A DNA stretch of 59,428 bases from JAGGAG01 sp031402225. GTDB taxonomy: Bacteria; Gemmatimonadota; Gemmatimonadetes; Gemmatimonadales; GWC2-71-9. A program made the translations under genes and the position numbers. Positions within the stretch are counted from its first letter, which is position 1. Every line of letters begins with the position of its first letter. Positions 50,774 to 59,428 of the stretch are shown here, in pieces. The DNA lies in NCBI GenBank assembly GCA_031402225.1, contig JANNSD010000080.1, positions 1 to 59,428 of the forward strand. Direction: 5' to 3'. The notes below the pieces were generated by a model, which saw only the letters and a program-made list of their open reading frames with translations, was not told where the DNA came from and did no database searches.

Positions 50774-51634
50774 ATGACCTCGGGCCCTCCAGCGACCCAA
50801 CTGCTACTGGACCGAATGGCCATCGCCGCTGCCGCGGTCCGGGGGCGTTGGTGGTGGCTCAACCCGACCATGCGCGCGCGCGCCCGGCAGGCCGTCGACG
50901 CGATCGTGGGTCCCGGGCCAACCACCGATGCGCTGGCCAGGGAACACCTGATCCACGCGGCCGAACGCAACATGTTCATTCGGCGATCGGGGATGGTTCT
51001 GGGTATCCCGGTGGACGGCACCCACCACCTGCGGACGGCGTGCGCGGAGGGCCGCGGAGTGCTTGTCAGCTACTGTCACCTGGGGCCCTTCGCGGGGCTC
51101 GGCGTGACCGTGGCGGAGCATGTGGGGCGCGTCCACCAGGTGGCCGGTGCGTGGTTGGCCGAGCCCCCGCCGGGCGTTCCGCAGAGTCTGCTCTGGCACC
51201 GGTGGCGCTCGATTTTCGATACCGCCGGCCTACCGCTCATCACGGCCACGGGGTGCTTTCCGGTGGTGTCCGAGCTGCTGGTTCGTGGAGCGGTTGTGGT
51301 GATCGCATTCGACTGGCCGGGGTCGGCCGAGACAATGTTCCTTGGCCGGCCGGTGTGTCTGGCGTCGGGCACCGCGAGGCTTTCCCATGCGACGGGCGCG
51401 CTGGTTGTGCCGGTGATGCGGCATTTCCGGCATTTCCGGGCGCGCACGGTGTTCGGCGCACCGCTCGACCCGCGAAGGCATGCGGGATGGCGCGGCCTGC
51501 ACGACGCGCTGGCGGCACAGCACGAGCGCTGGATCCTGGAGCGTCCGGCGGCGCTGGAGGATCCGCGGCGGACCGGAGCGTGGGAAGAGGCGGCGACGGC
51601 GGAGCGATGGGGTGGACCGGGCGGGAGCAGGTAG
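50774..51634 (+). CDS. LpxL/HtrB-like acyltransferase homologue with altered active site
   Basis: The protein has 286 aa from ATG 50774 with a GGAGG site. The pattern of lipid A acyltransferases is visible: GVLVSYCHLGPFAG (H102) and later AFDWPGSAETMFLGRP, ATGALVVPVMRHF. The HX4E/D motif reads H-LGPF-A, so the acidic partner is missing, and activity as a standard LpxL is doubtful. The C-terminus ALEDPRRTGAWEEAATAERW matches the tail of a fragment at 55.7 kb. It is divergent from ftcD. Confidence 0.72.
   Translation: MTSGPPATQLLLDRMAIAAAAVRGRWWWLNPTMRARARQAVDAIVGPGPTTDALAREHLIHAAERNMFIRRSGMVLGIPVDGTHHLRTACAEGRGVLVSYCHLGPFAGLGVTVAEHVGRVHQVAGAWLAEPPPGVPQSLLWHRWRSIFDTAGLPLITATGCFPVVSELLVRGAVVVIAFDWPGSAETMFLGRPVCLASGTARLSHATGALVVPVMRHFRHFRARTVFGAPLDPRRHAGWRGLHDALAAQHERWILERPAALEDPRRTGAWEEAATAERWGGPGGSR
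51551..51613 (+). repeat. Imperfect direct repeat, left copy
   Basis: About 63 bp at the end of the LpxL-like gene, roughly 80% identical by eye to 55695-55757. Many differences are at third codon positions, so the shared peptide (ALEDPRRTG-WE--ATA-RWG) appears to be under protein-level selection. The two copies bracket the metallopeptidase pair. Confidence 0.7.
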
Positions 51635-52126
51635 GTGAGTCATGCGGTGCGGCGCATGGGGGGCTGGTGCGGGTTAAGATGCCTTGTCAGGCAACGCTAA
51701 CGGCAACTTACTCTGACGCACTCCCGTCCCCGGTACGTCGCTCCTGGGGGGACGTATCGAGAGCGACTACCAGGTGGCGCATGCTGAGTGAGTGCGACTG
51801 GCACCGCCGCGTGCACGCACACGGCTACGGCAAAGGGAACCAAATACGCGGATGGGTGCCTCAAGTGCGATCCCCTTCATACGGCCGCGTGGAGCACCCG
51901 AATCGATGATAGCCCGCCAACGTGTTGCATCCGCCACCAGCAGTGCGGCGGGTGCGAGAGCGAGAGCGAAGAGCAGGAACGAAGAGCGGGAACGAAGAGC
52001 AGAAGCGGGGCAGGGCCACGAACGTACCGAGCCGGTGCGCGACACACTGGCGGTAGTTCCCAGTGGAGCCGTATACTATCTGAGCTTCCGCTCGACTGAT
52101 ACCTCACCGCGTCTCCCCAGTGACTC
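51635..52126. other. 492-bp intergenic region with purine-rich repeats
   Basis: No convincing gene is seen here. It holds an AG-rich tract (51955-52010) with GGAACGAAGAGC repeated at 51976 and 51989 (13-bp period), and a TATACT at 52072-52077 that could be the -10 for the peptidase pair. Composition is less GC-rich than most of the window. It may be the junction of an inserted segment. Confidence 0.6.
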
Positions 52127-53611
52127 ATGCGCTCCCTTCGTTCGTGGCATCTGATTGTCGGCCTGCTGCTGGCCAAGCCACTGTCCGCGCAGGCGCCGGA
52201 CAAGCACTACTACCAGGCCGATTTCACCACGCAGGAGCTTGCCGCGCGCCGAGCCGCGGTGTACGACGCTGTTGGCCGTCAGGGTATGGCGGTGGTACCT
52301 GGAGCCAGCGGAGTGCCAGGGTTCAGTGTATTCCGCCAGTCCAACGATTTCTACTATCTCACGGGCATTGAGTCGGCACGCGCGTACCTGGTGCTTAACG
52401 GGCGCACCCGCACCGCCACGCTCTATCTGCCGCACCGCGACGCGGAGCGCGAGCAGTCCGAGGGCAAGACGCTGTCTGCGGAAGACTCCACCCTGGTAAA
52501 GCAACTCACCGGTATTGAACAGGTGAGCGCGGTGGAGCGTCTGTCCAGCGATCTGGTGAGGGCCGATCTCATACGCCCACCGGCGCTGGCGATGTACACG
52601 CCGCTCAGCCCCATGGAGATCGGCAACGACAGTCGCGATGAACTACTGGCCGGTCAGGCGCGCAGTGCGAGTGATCCGTGGGACGGCCGCCCCTCGCGCC
52701 AATCACAGTTTGTCCAACTGATCAGTGAGCGCTTCCCGCAGTTTGAGGTGCGTGATCTGTCGCCTACGCTCGATGCCATGCGGACCATCAAGAGCACCGC
52801 CGAGATAGCGCTCATTCGAGAAGCGACCCGCCTGGCCGGCCTGGGTATCATGGAAGCCATGCGCTCCACGCGCCCTGGGGTGTACGAGTATCACCTTGAT
52901 GCGGCGGCCAAGTACGTGTTCTACGTCAACGGCGCACGCGGCGACGGCTACGCGTCCATTGTTGGCGGCGGTACGAACGCGTTTCTCGGGCACTACTTCC
53001 GCAAGACCGATGCGTTGCGCAGCGGTGATCTGGTGCTCATGGACTACGCACCGGACTACCGCTACTACACAAGCGATGTCACGCGCATCTGGCCGGTGAA
53101 CGGCGCGTTCACTGCCGCACAGGCGGCCTTGTACGAGTTCATTGTGGCGTATCGAGACGCCCTCTTTCGCTATATCAAGCCAGGGGTGACCGCCGATGAG
53201 GTGCTCGATCGCGCCGCGGCCGACATGAAGCAGTATCTGGTGGGCAAGTCATTTGCGTCACCGGCGCATCTTGAGGCGGTGCAGCAAGGGCTAGTCTTCC
53301 GCGGCCACTTCCAGCATCCCGTAGGGATGGCAGTGCATGACGTGGGGCGCGTTCGCGGTGTACCACTCAAGCCAGGCATGGTGTTCACCATTGATCCCAT
53401 GATCTGGATTCCCGAAGACCGGCTGTACATTCGCATTGAAGATATGGCTCTGGTCACCGAGACTGGCGTGGAGAATCTCAGCGGCTTTGTGCCCTCGGCG
53501 AGGGACGATGTGGAAGGCCTCGTTGGGAAGAGCGGCGTTGTGCAGTTCCTGCCACCAGTACCGCCCACCCAAACGGTGCCGGCCCGCGCACCGGGAGGCG
53601 TCCGCCAATGA
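52127..53611 (+). CDS. Secreted M24 aminopeptidase P-like metallopeptidase
   Basis: The protein has 494 aa with a signal peptide (1-22, ending PLSAQA). Residues 30-175 are the creatinase N-domain and 210-460 the pita-bread catalytic domain. Metal ligands: D306 (LVLMDYAPD), D317 (YTSDVTR), H397 (HPVGMAVHD), D423 (TIDPM, where Glu is usual) and E438 (RIEDMALVTETG). It removes N-terminal residues before proline, in the periplasm or outside. The C-terminus is Pro-rich. It overlaps the M1 gene by 4 bp, so the pair is one operon for peptide breakdown. Confidence 0.92.
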   Translation: MRSLRSWHLIVGLLLAKPLSAQAPDKHYYQADFTTQELAARRAAVYDAVGRQGMAVVPGASGVPGFSVFRQSNDFYYLTGIESARAYLVLNGRTRTATLYLPHRDAEREQSEGKTLSAEDSTLVKQLTGIEQVSAVERLSSDLVRADLIRPPALAMYTPLSPMEIGNDSRDELLAGQARSASDPWDGRPSRQSQFVQLISERFPQFEVRDLSPTLDAMRTIKSTAEIALIREATRLAGLGIMEAMRSTRPGVYEYHLDAAAKYVFYVNGARGDGYASIVGGGTNAFLGHYFRKTDALRSGDLVLMDYAPDYRYYTSDVTRIWPVNGAFTAAQAALYEFIVAYRDALFRYIKPGVTADEVLDRAAADMKQYLVGKSFASPAHLEAVQQGLVFRGHFQHPVGMAVHDVGRVRGVPLKPGMVFTIDPMIWIPEDRLYIRIEDMALVTETGVENLSGFVPSARDDVEGLVGKSGVVQFLPPVPPTQTVPARAPGGVRQ

Positions 53612-55260
53612 ACCAGCTGTCGGTCACCGCTGCGCTCGCGTTCGCGGGCGCAGCGGTGTTGCCGTCGTTCGGTCCCGCGGACCCGTATCCCAGGAACCCG
53701 AATGTCGACGCGCTCCACTACGCGTTCTGGATCGAGATCAGTGATACCAGCGACCGGATTGTGGGTGAACTCGCACTGGACGTGCGCTTTGTGGGGGCTG
53801 GTGTGCGCAGCGTGCGCCTTGATCTCGTGGGCACCAGTGCGGCATCGGGCGGCGAGGGCATGACCGTGTCAGCGGTGACCGTAGACGGCAGCGCGGTGGC
53901 GTACACGCACGCCGACAACGAACTGCTGGTACCGTTGGCCACGGTGCCCGCCGTGAACACGCGGGCCAGGGTAGTGGTGCGATATCATGGCGTACCCGCC
54001 ACCGGGCTCATGATCGGGAACAACCGGTACGGCGAGCGCACGTTCTTCAGCGACAATTGGCCCGACAAGGCACGGCATTGGCTGCCTACCATTGATCACG
54101 TTGGCGACAAAGCCACTAGCGAGTTCATGGTGTCGGCACCGGCGCACTATCAGGTGGTCTCGAACGGGCTGCAGGTGGAGAGTACCGACCTGCCAGGCGA
54201 ACGTCGCCGCACGCACTGGAAGAACTCAGTCCCCATCTCGCCGTGGTTGTACGTCTTGGGGGTGGCGCGCTTTGCCGTGCAGCGCGTGGATACGTTCGAC
54301 GGCAAACCCATTGAAACGTGGGTCTATGCGCGAGATCGCGACGCCGGCTTTGCCGACTTTGCCACTCCCACCAAGGATGTCCTGGCGTATTTCAGCGACT
54401 ATGTGGGTCCCTTTGCCTACGAACGCCTGGCCAACATTCAGTCCAACAGCGTCAGCGGCGGAATGGAAGCCGCGTCGGCCATTCTGTACAGTGAAGGCTC
54501 CGTGTCCGGCACCGGCAGTGTGCGCTGGCGCAACGTGGTCATTCACGAGATTGCGCATCAATGGTTTGGCAACGCCGTCACCGAAGCCGACTGGGACGAT
54601 GTGTGGCTGAGCGAAGGCTTTGCGACCTACTTTACGCTGCTCTACATCGAGCATGCCTACGGTCGTGACGAGTTCGTGCGCGGACTGCAGTCAAGCCGCA
54701 ACACCGTCATGAGCTTTGCCGCCGAATACCCGGCGTACACTATCGTGCACAGGAATCTCAGCCGCATGGAGGATGTCACCAGCTCTGACACATACCAGAA
54801 GGGGAGTTGGACGTTGCACATGCTGCGCGGTGTGATTGGTTCCGCCGCCTTTCAGCGCGGAATTCGCGACTACTACGCTCAATTCTATAACAGCACGGCC
54901 ACCACCGCCGACTTCCGTCGCGCCATGGAAGCAGCATCAGGGCAGGAGCTGGGATGGTTTTTTGACCAGTGGCTCTACGAACCCGGCACACTCAGGGTCG
55001 ACGGTGGCTGGACGTACGATGCCGCGGCGAGACAGGTACGCATCACCCTCAACCAGACGCAAACTGACGGCAGTCTCTTCACCATGCCCATGGAGGTGGG
55101 CGTATATGCCAAGGGGCGGCCAACACCAGTCGTCGAGCGCGTATGGATCAAGGGGAAAGCCAACGCGTTCACCATCAGCGCGCTATCGGCGCCAGATAGC
55201 GTGCGGCTCGATCCGAGTATGTGGGTGCTGATGGACGCGACCTTTGAAAGGAGGCAATGA
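53608..55260 (+). CDS. Secreted M1-family metallopeptidase
   Basis: The protein has 550 aa. The N-terminus has a weak signal peptide (1-22). The substrate-recognition motif is SGGMEAAS (283-290, GAMEN-like), and zinc ligands are H313-E314-xx-H317 (HEIAHQWFG) with E336 (WLSEGFATY). A beta-sandwich C-terminal domain (about 460-550) follows. M1 enzymes are aminopeptidases for short peptides, so it likely works with the M24 enzyme. Codon use looks less GC-rich than neighbours. Confidence 0.92.
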   Translation: MNQLSVTAALAFAGAAVLPSFGPADPYPRNPNVDALHYAFWIEISDTSDRIVGELALDVRFVGAGVRSVRLDLVGTSAASGGEGMTVSAVTVDGSAVAYTHADNELLVPLATVPAVNTRARVVVRYHGVPATGLMIGNNRYGERTFFSDNWPDKARHWLPTIDHVGDKATSEFMVSAPAHYQVVSNGLQVESTDLPGERRRTHWKNSVPISPWLYVLGVARFAVQRVDTFDGKPIETWVYARDRDAGFADFATPTKDVLAYFSDYVGPFAYERLANIQSNSVSGGMEAASAILYSEGSVSGTGSVRWRNVVIHEIAHQWFGNAVTEADWDDVWLSEGFATYFTLLYIEHAYGRDEFVRGLQSSRNTVMSFAAEYPAYTIVHRNLSRMEDVTSSDTYQKGSWTLHMLRGVIGSAAFQRGIRDYYAQFYNSTATTADFRRAMEAASGQELGWFFDQWLYEPGTLRVDGGWTYDAAARQVRITLNQTQTDGSLFTMPMEVGVYAKGRPTPVVERVWIKGKANAFTISALSAPDSVRLDPSMWVLMDATFERRQ

Positions 55261-55505
55261 CGTGACTGTGCCTCGGCGTGCCGCAACGGGTGCTCGGCGT
55301 CCTTCATCCGATCCCGATCACCACGTCCATCACGTACGTTCCCGTGAGCCCCGGACGGAAGAGCGCCCCCGCCGAGTCCAGGGTAGGGTAGGCGTCATGC
55401 CGTGCCAGGTCTGCGGCCGGATCCCGACCGTCGGTCCCCGCCGCCAGCACGGCCGCCGAGCGCTTTGCGGCGCGGGCAGAGCGACTGAACGCGGCCAGCG
55501 CATCA

Positions 55506-55796
55506 GTGCAAACAAACACGACGGTCGCAGCGACGGTGGCTATCCTACGGGCGGAGGCGAACGGTGCCGGCCTCGCACCGCTCGACTCCCTGGTGCGATC
55601 CGGGCCGCTGGGCAATGTGCTCACGGAGGCAGCGGCCAGTCTGGCGCTTGCCCGGGGCCTGGCGGCCAGGGGCGACACCGCCGCCGCATTCTCGGCGCTG
55701 GAAGATCCTCGGCGGACCGGGACGTGGGAGGCGTCCGCGACGGCGAAGCGCTGGGGCGCGAGCGTCGGGGGCGTAGGCGATACCGCGCTTCAGTGA
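55506..55796 (+). pseudogene. Helical-protein C-terminal fragment with the repeated tail
   Basis: A 96-codon frame from GTG 55506 (open from 55392) reads as helices (PLDSLVRSGPLGNVLTEAAA, LALARGLAARGDTAAAFSAL) and ends with the ALEDPRRTGTWEASATAKRW tail found in the LpxL-like protein. There is no plausible N-terminal domain upstream; a stop lies at 55389. It looks like the end of a truncated gene, possibly a TPR-type protein. The interval 55261-55391 has no other supported feature. Confidence 0.4.
55695..55757 (+). repeat. Imperfect direct repeat, right copy
   Basis: Partner of 51551-51613, about 4.1 kb away, in the same orientation. It lies within the fragment at 55506-55796, in the same reading frame as the peptide of the left copy. 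Confidence 0.7.
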
Positions 55797-55800
55797 GTCT

Positions 55801-56388
55801 TCAGTACCGGATCCGATCTCTCTCGATCGGCACCACAATCAACAGCGACAGGGCCAGGCCGGAGTGATCCACGGGCCACGGCAGGTCCGGTGAGCCCGCG
55901 AAAAGGTAAGCCACCTGGGGAATGACCATGATTGGCCCGGCCCGGATCTGCGCCAGCACCGTCGGCCCGATCATGAACTCCGTCGAAATGCCGGTGGTCG
56001 ATGCACCAGAGGTTGCGGCGCTCGGCAGGATCGTCTGCGCGAAGCGGACCGCGCCGATCGTCATTCCGGCCATCAGTTCCACGGGCCCGACGGGGTATTG
56101 CAGTCCGAGGTCGGCGGCGAAGAGCTGGGTGCGATTGGTGGCGCTGAACGTCCCCGTCGCATCGATGCCCTGCTCCGTGCTCCCGAAATAGTAGACCCAG
56201 CGCACACCCATGTACGCTAGGCGCGCTGGCGCGTAGCTGACGGTCGCGCCGACACCTTCCTGGAACGCGTTCCCGGTTGCGTAGCTGACGAGCCCGCCGA
56301 AGTGCAGTTCGCTGAGCTGCGACTGCGCGGCGACGGGGCAACTCATCAGCGCCGCGCAGATCAGTCGCGGCGCCCAGGCGGTCGGCAC
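55801..56388 (-). CDS. Outer-membrane beta-barrel protein
   Basis: The protein has 195 aa from GTG 56388, sharing one base with the stop of the PLD-type gene. A signal peptide (about 1-23, ending CPVAAQ) is followed by alternating hydrophobic/aromatic strands with Gly/Asn turns: VGATVSYAPARLAYMGVRWV, TQLFAADLGLQYPV, VELMAGMTIGAVRF, STEFMIGPTVLAQI, IMVIPQVAYLF. This suggests an 8-10-strand barrel. It is translated together with the 992-aa protein and may form a complex with it. Confidence 0.72.
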   Translation of the reverse strand: MPTAWAPRLICAALMSCPVAAQSQLSELHFGGLVSYATGNAFQEGVGATVSYAPARLAYMGVRWVYYFGSTEQGIDATGTFSATNRTQLFAADLGLQYPVGPVELMAGMTIGAVRFAQTILPSAATSGASTTGISTEFMIGPTVLAQIRAGPIMVIPQVAYLFAGSPDLPWPVDHSGLALSLLIVVPIERDRIRY

Positions 56389-59366
56389 TATACGCCGTCC
56401 TTGAGGACCCGGGCCCACCGGCGCAGATACTCGGTCGGCGGCGGCAGCAGGCTGTCGAGGCCCTGTTGATCGACCAGCCAGGTCGCGGTGCCCTCGAGAA
56501 AGATCAGGTCCACGAGTGGCACAAGCGACTCGGCGCCGCTGAAGATCAAGTCCACCTCGCCGTCCATGAACATCCCGCGATAGTCCTGGTTCTGGGACCC
56601 CATGATGGCGTAGCCCGCCGCCCCCGGGACGCCGACCGCATGGGCATAGATCCGGTGCGCCATCTGGTCCAGCTCGGCCGGCAGGGGAGCCGCCGCCGCC
56701 GAGTCGCTCGAGGCGGTGAAGGTGGCTTCGCGGTACGCCAGGTAGCTCCCGAGAAACTCGGGCCACTCCGGTGCACTCGCGATGGCGGACCACAGGTCAC
56801 CGGTGCCGAGGAACTGCACCTTCTGGTGGAGCAAGGGCCGGATGGTGTTCTCGGGGCCATCGCGCTCTGCGGCGGCGGTCAATACGGGCGCGCTCGCGGT
56901 CAGGAAAGGCATCAGCTCGGTGAGGAACGGCGTCGCGGCGACCTGGCGGTTCCACGTCTCCACCCGGCTGGCGAATCCGCGCTGATCAGGCGTGAGTGCG
57001 TAGAGGCCCAGTTGCAGCATGCCACCGGCGGCGTGTATCGGCACCGCGAGCATGTCCCGCACCGTCAGCATCCGTGTCATCAGTTCCCACGCGCGAATCA
57101 TCTGGGGAAACCCCCCGCTCGGCGCGTTGCTGAGGGCGGGCGCGACGATCAGCACGTTGGCGCCGCGCAAGCAGGCCCCGGTAAGCAGCCCGGCATAGAG
57201 AAAGGAGTTCCACAGCGAATCGGGAATCTTGATCACGGAGCCCGCGGGCATGAGCGAGTAGAGCAGCGCCTTTCCCACGTCGAGCGGCTTGGGCTGGAAG
57301 CCCGTGCCGTTGGTGAGCTGCAACGCGCGCGCGTCGAATCCCGGGAGCGCGTCCCGGGTCGCGAGCAGCGCATCCGCGGGCGCGACAGGCTGGGCCCTGA
57401 GGGGCAGGGGTACGTCGCGCGCTGGCAGGCCTTGTGACAGGAGCAGTTCGCGGACGGCCGACTTGAGCTCAGCGAGGACCGGTCCCTGGACCATGATGGA
57501 GCGATCGTCCCACCCCGGGCCCAGGTAGTGCTCTCCCACGCCCATGCCGGTGTACACCGCGCGGCCGCGATAGGGATCGGATTCGGTCACGTCGTAGAAG
57601 GCGACCTTCCGGTGATCGCGCATGAAGTTGTCGGGATAGGCAAACAGGCTCGAGACGATCCCTCCGCTCCAGAACGCCTCGTCGGCCCGGTTGGTGATGT
57701 TGACCTGCACCTTGATCCGGTTGCGCAGCCAGGTATCGCCGTACTGGTGTGCTTCGGCCTGCAGCACGCTCGAGCCGGCCACGGCGGCGCGCAGGCGATC
57801 CTGCGCCTGGGTCAGGATCGCGATCTCGGCGGGGGTGGCATGTTGCAGGTGCGGAGACGCATGCAGCGGATCCTGCAGCACATTCATCCAGATGCGGGAG
57901 TGCCGCAACTCGTAGTAATGCTGGTCCACGAAGATGAAGTAGATCGGCAGCGTCCGGACCTGGTCGTACGCCTTGACCCGCTCGGTCAGGGTGTTGAGAT
58001 AGCCGAGCACCTGCACGAACGCCGCCCAGTCCAGTCGCCCCGTCTTCGTCACGGCGGGAAAGTCGTGAATCAGCAGGACGTGGTAGTCCCGGGCTTCGCT
58101 GATCGTCCGCAGCAGCTCCCAGTGAAACTGCAAGTTGGCCAGATACCAGATCCGGTTGCCGTCGGTCCACTGGACGCCGGTGGCGCGCTCCACAAGCGAG
58201 TCGAGTTCCGCCTGCGAATCGTGGTCCTCTGGCAGCAGGGCGTACTGCAGCGGGAGCCACACGAGACGCGGGTCGTCCCACTCCTTCGCGGCCCGGTCCC
58301 GCTCACTCTCGAGCAGCTCGGTGACCTCCTGGAACACGTACAGCACCGGCTCGATGTGGTTGGGTGGCACGAGACCCCCCGCGACCACGCTGCCGGCAAA
58401 GCGTCCCCGGGCCGCAATGCTGAGTTCGAGCAACTCGTCTCGTCGCTTCTTGCGGCCGAGGAGGGAGTTGTAGGGAACGATCACTTCGTCAAGGAGGATG
58501 CTGCGCGCTTGCTGCGCCAGGGCGACACCGGCGGTGTCATTACCCGACGCGATCGCGAACAAGTGCTGCAGTTGCTGGTGATAGAATCGTGTTTCCTGGT
58601 CGGCGCTGCGGGTCGCGAGGTGCTGCTGCAGTTCCAGGAGGTATTGCACCGTCCGTTGCTGGCCCACGGCGAAGCTCTTCCCGTCCTGATCGAGGAAGGG
58701 AACCGTCAGCCGGCGGACCCACTCCGCCGATTCGCGCAGGGTATCGAGTGACGCCTCGATGCCGGCGTCCTGCAGAACGTAGGGCCTGGGATGGGGGAAC
58801 TTCGAGTCCACTACTACGTTCTCGCGGGCGGGCCGCCCCCGGCCGGCGAGCCGGTCACCCAGCGGGAGCGCGAAGCCGATGGTGAAGCTGTGGCTCTCGG
58901 TCGGGTACCAGTTGACGCGCAGCATGCCGCCGGGCCGGAGCAGGCCGCCGCGAATGACAGGCGTCTGCGCCGTGACGAGGAAGTTGAACTGGGTGTCGAG
59001 GAAGTTGTACTCGGTACCGATGCCAAGCCCGATGAAGGGCACGCGCAACAGGGCCCGGACGCCGCCATCGAGTTCGGTATCGCGGAAGCCTGCGTAGGTC
59101 TCGAAGCCGATATCGGCGAGACCGGCAACGGGGTTGAACAGGGTGTGGTACGTGCCAAGACCTGCCCGCACCAGCAGCGCGGAGCCGGGTCCCTCGAACC
59201 AGACACCGGAGGAGAGGCCCGCCTGCCAGCGCCAGCGCGGCGGTTGCCCCAGCGACGCGACCAGACCGCCGGCCCCAGGGGGTCGGGACCATTGCGCGCC
59301 TGCGGCCTGCGGCGCCGTCAGAAGCGCGAACGCCACGATGACGATCGAAACGATCTGACGCATCAA
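56388..59366 (-). CDS. Barrel-like N-terminus fused to a phospholipase D domain
   Basis: The protein has 992 aa with a signal peptide (1-24, ending AAGAQ). Residues about 45-170 look like outer-membrane beta-strands. Residues about 200-390 are helical. Then comes a PLD fold: a strand near 404-443, first HKD H585-K587-D592 (RDHRKVAFYD), YTGMGVGEHY and WDDRSIMVQGP; second H847-K849 (LLHQKVQF) where the usual Asp is G854; and GSQN at 923-926. PLD enzymes hydrolyse or transfer phosphodiesters such as phospholipids. An intact first and degenerate second HKD leave activity open. The preceding 62 bp show nothing clear. Confidence 0.82.
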   Translation of the reverse strand: MMRQIVSIVIVAFALLTAPQAAGAQWSRPPGAGGLVASLGQPPRWRWQAGLSSGVWFEGPGSALLVRAGLGTYHTLFNPVAGLADIGFETYAGFRDTELDGGVRALLRVPFIGLGIGTEYNFLDTQFNFLVTAQTPVIRGGLLRPGGMLRVNWYPTESHSFTIGFALPLGDRLAGRGRPARENVVVDSKFPHPRPYVLQDAGIEASLDTLRESAEWVRRLTVPFLDQDGKSFAVGQQRTVQYLLELQQHLATRSADQETRFYHQQLQHLFAIASGNDTAGVALAQQARSILLDEVIVPYNSLLGRKKRRDELLELSIAARGRFAGSVVAGGLVPPNHIEPVLYVFQEVTELLESERDRAAKEWDDPRLVWLPLQYALLPEDHDSQAELDSLVERATGVQWTDGNRIWYLANLQFHWELLRTISEARDYHVLLIHDFPAVTKTGRLDWAAFVQVLGYLNTLTERVKAYDQVRTLPIYFIFVDQHYYELRHSRIWMNVLQDPLHASPHLQHATPAEIAILTQAQDRLRAAVAGSSVLQAEAHQYGDTWLRNRIKVQVNITNRADEAFWSGGIVSSLFAYPDNFMRDHRKVAFYDVTESDPYRGRAVYTGMGVGEHYLGPGWDDRSIMVQGPVLAELKSAVRELLLSQGLPARDVPLPLRAQPVAPADALLATRDALPGFDARALQLTNGTGFQPKPLDVGKALLYSLMPAGSVIKIPDSLWNSFLYAGLLTGACLRGANVLIVAPALSNAPSGGFPQMIRAWELMTRMLTVRDMLAVPIHAAGGMLQLGLYALTPDQRGFASRVETWNRQVAATPFLTELMPFLTASAPVLTAAAERDGPENTIRPLLHQKVQFLGTGDLWSAIASAPEWPEFLGSYLAYREATFTASSDSAAAAPLPAELDQMAHRIYAHAVGVPGAAGYAIMGSQNQDYRGMFMDGEVDLIFSGAESLVPLVDLIFLEGTATWLVDQQGLDSLLPPPTEYLRRWARVLKDGV

Positions 59367-59428
59367 GACTGGACGAGTGGGGGTCCGCTTGCAGGGGGCA
59401 CTGCCGCCCCGTTACCGGGGCCGACTCA

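Noticed and set aside
51976..52000. Two direct 12-bp copies considered as a CRISPR or att site
   Set aside because: Only two short copies with a 1-bp gap; there are no spacers and no integrase gene nearby.
51767..52045. Minus-strand frame with a hydrophobic stretch
   Set aside because: It lies in the repeat-rich intergenic region and has no ribosome-binding site or recognisable domain.
55304..55678. Minus-strand frame ending GLTGTYVMDVVIGIG
   Set aside because: The end has coding-like codons, but no family was recognised and the plus-strand fragment in the same place is better supported by the repeat.

Overview
The window is high-GC bacterial chromosome with short intergenic gaps and many ATGA/GTGA overlaps. 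The mix of genes (a SARP-type regulator with TolB-like and TPR regions, DUF2911, many small lipoproteins and outer-membrane proteins with AQ-type signal peptides, small-type PurL with PurS/PurQ) suggests a Gram-negative, Gemmatimonadota-like organism. That assignment is inference; no rRNA or marker comparison was possible. No tRNA, rRNA, CRISPR array or intact insertion sequence was seen. One one-piece tmRNA gene (ssrA) is present.

Layout. 1-7.1 kb: end of a GGDEF protein, a TetR regulator with an APC permease, a secreted protein, a frameshifted AraC regulator, a small periplasmic protein, ssrA with its terminator, and a cysteine-desulfurase-like protein. 7.1-10.2 kb: purE-purK-DUF2911 (minus strand) and a divergent membrane protein. 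10.2-18.1 kb: a SARP/BTAD regulator divergent from a five-gene operon (internally duplicated membrane protein, GMC oxidoreductase, Gfo/Idh oxidoreductase, VTT protein, alpha/beta hydrolase). 18.1-20.4 kb: six tandem paralogous small lipoproteins. 20.4-34.1 kb: a 12-gene minus-strand operon, truA-htrA-purB-purC-psd-pssA-purS-purQ-bamE-like-purL-purF-ppdK, with no gap over 3 bp. 34.2-48.1 kb: trpD, convergent lexA, then a 13-gene plus-strand run trpC-trpF-trpB-HEAT-HD/GYP-trpA-GAF/MCP-folK-panB-panC-panD-yqeK-LytR_C. 48.1-51.6 kb: YdcZ transporter, secreted RidA, formiminotransferase-cyclodeaminase and an LpxL-like protein. 51.6-55.8 kb: an apparently lower-GC stretch with two secreted metallopeptidases (M24, M1), bracketed by related ~63-bp repeats. 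55.8-59.4 kb: an outer-membrane barrel gene coupled to a 992-aa protein that joins a barrel-like N-terminus to a phospholipase D domain.

How genes work together. The window carries much of de novo purine synthesis (PurB, C, E, F, K, L, Q, S), five tryptophan genes (trpA, B, C, D, F; trpE/G absent), pantothenate synthesis (panB, C, D) and phosphatidylethanolamine synthesis (pssA, psd). Envelope and signalling genes are threaded into these metabolic operons.

Most unusual: the six-lipoprotein array; the barrel-PLD fusion with its barrel partner; the HEAT and HD-GYP proteins between trpB and trpA that seem to share an N-terminal domain; 11-bp-period direct repeats upstream of lexA and of the SARP-divergent operon; and the repeat-flanked peptidase island.
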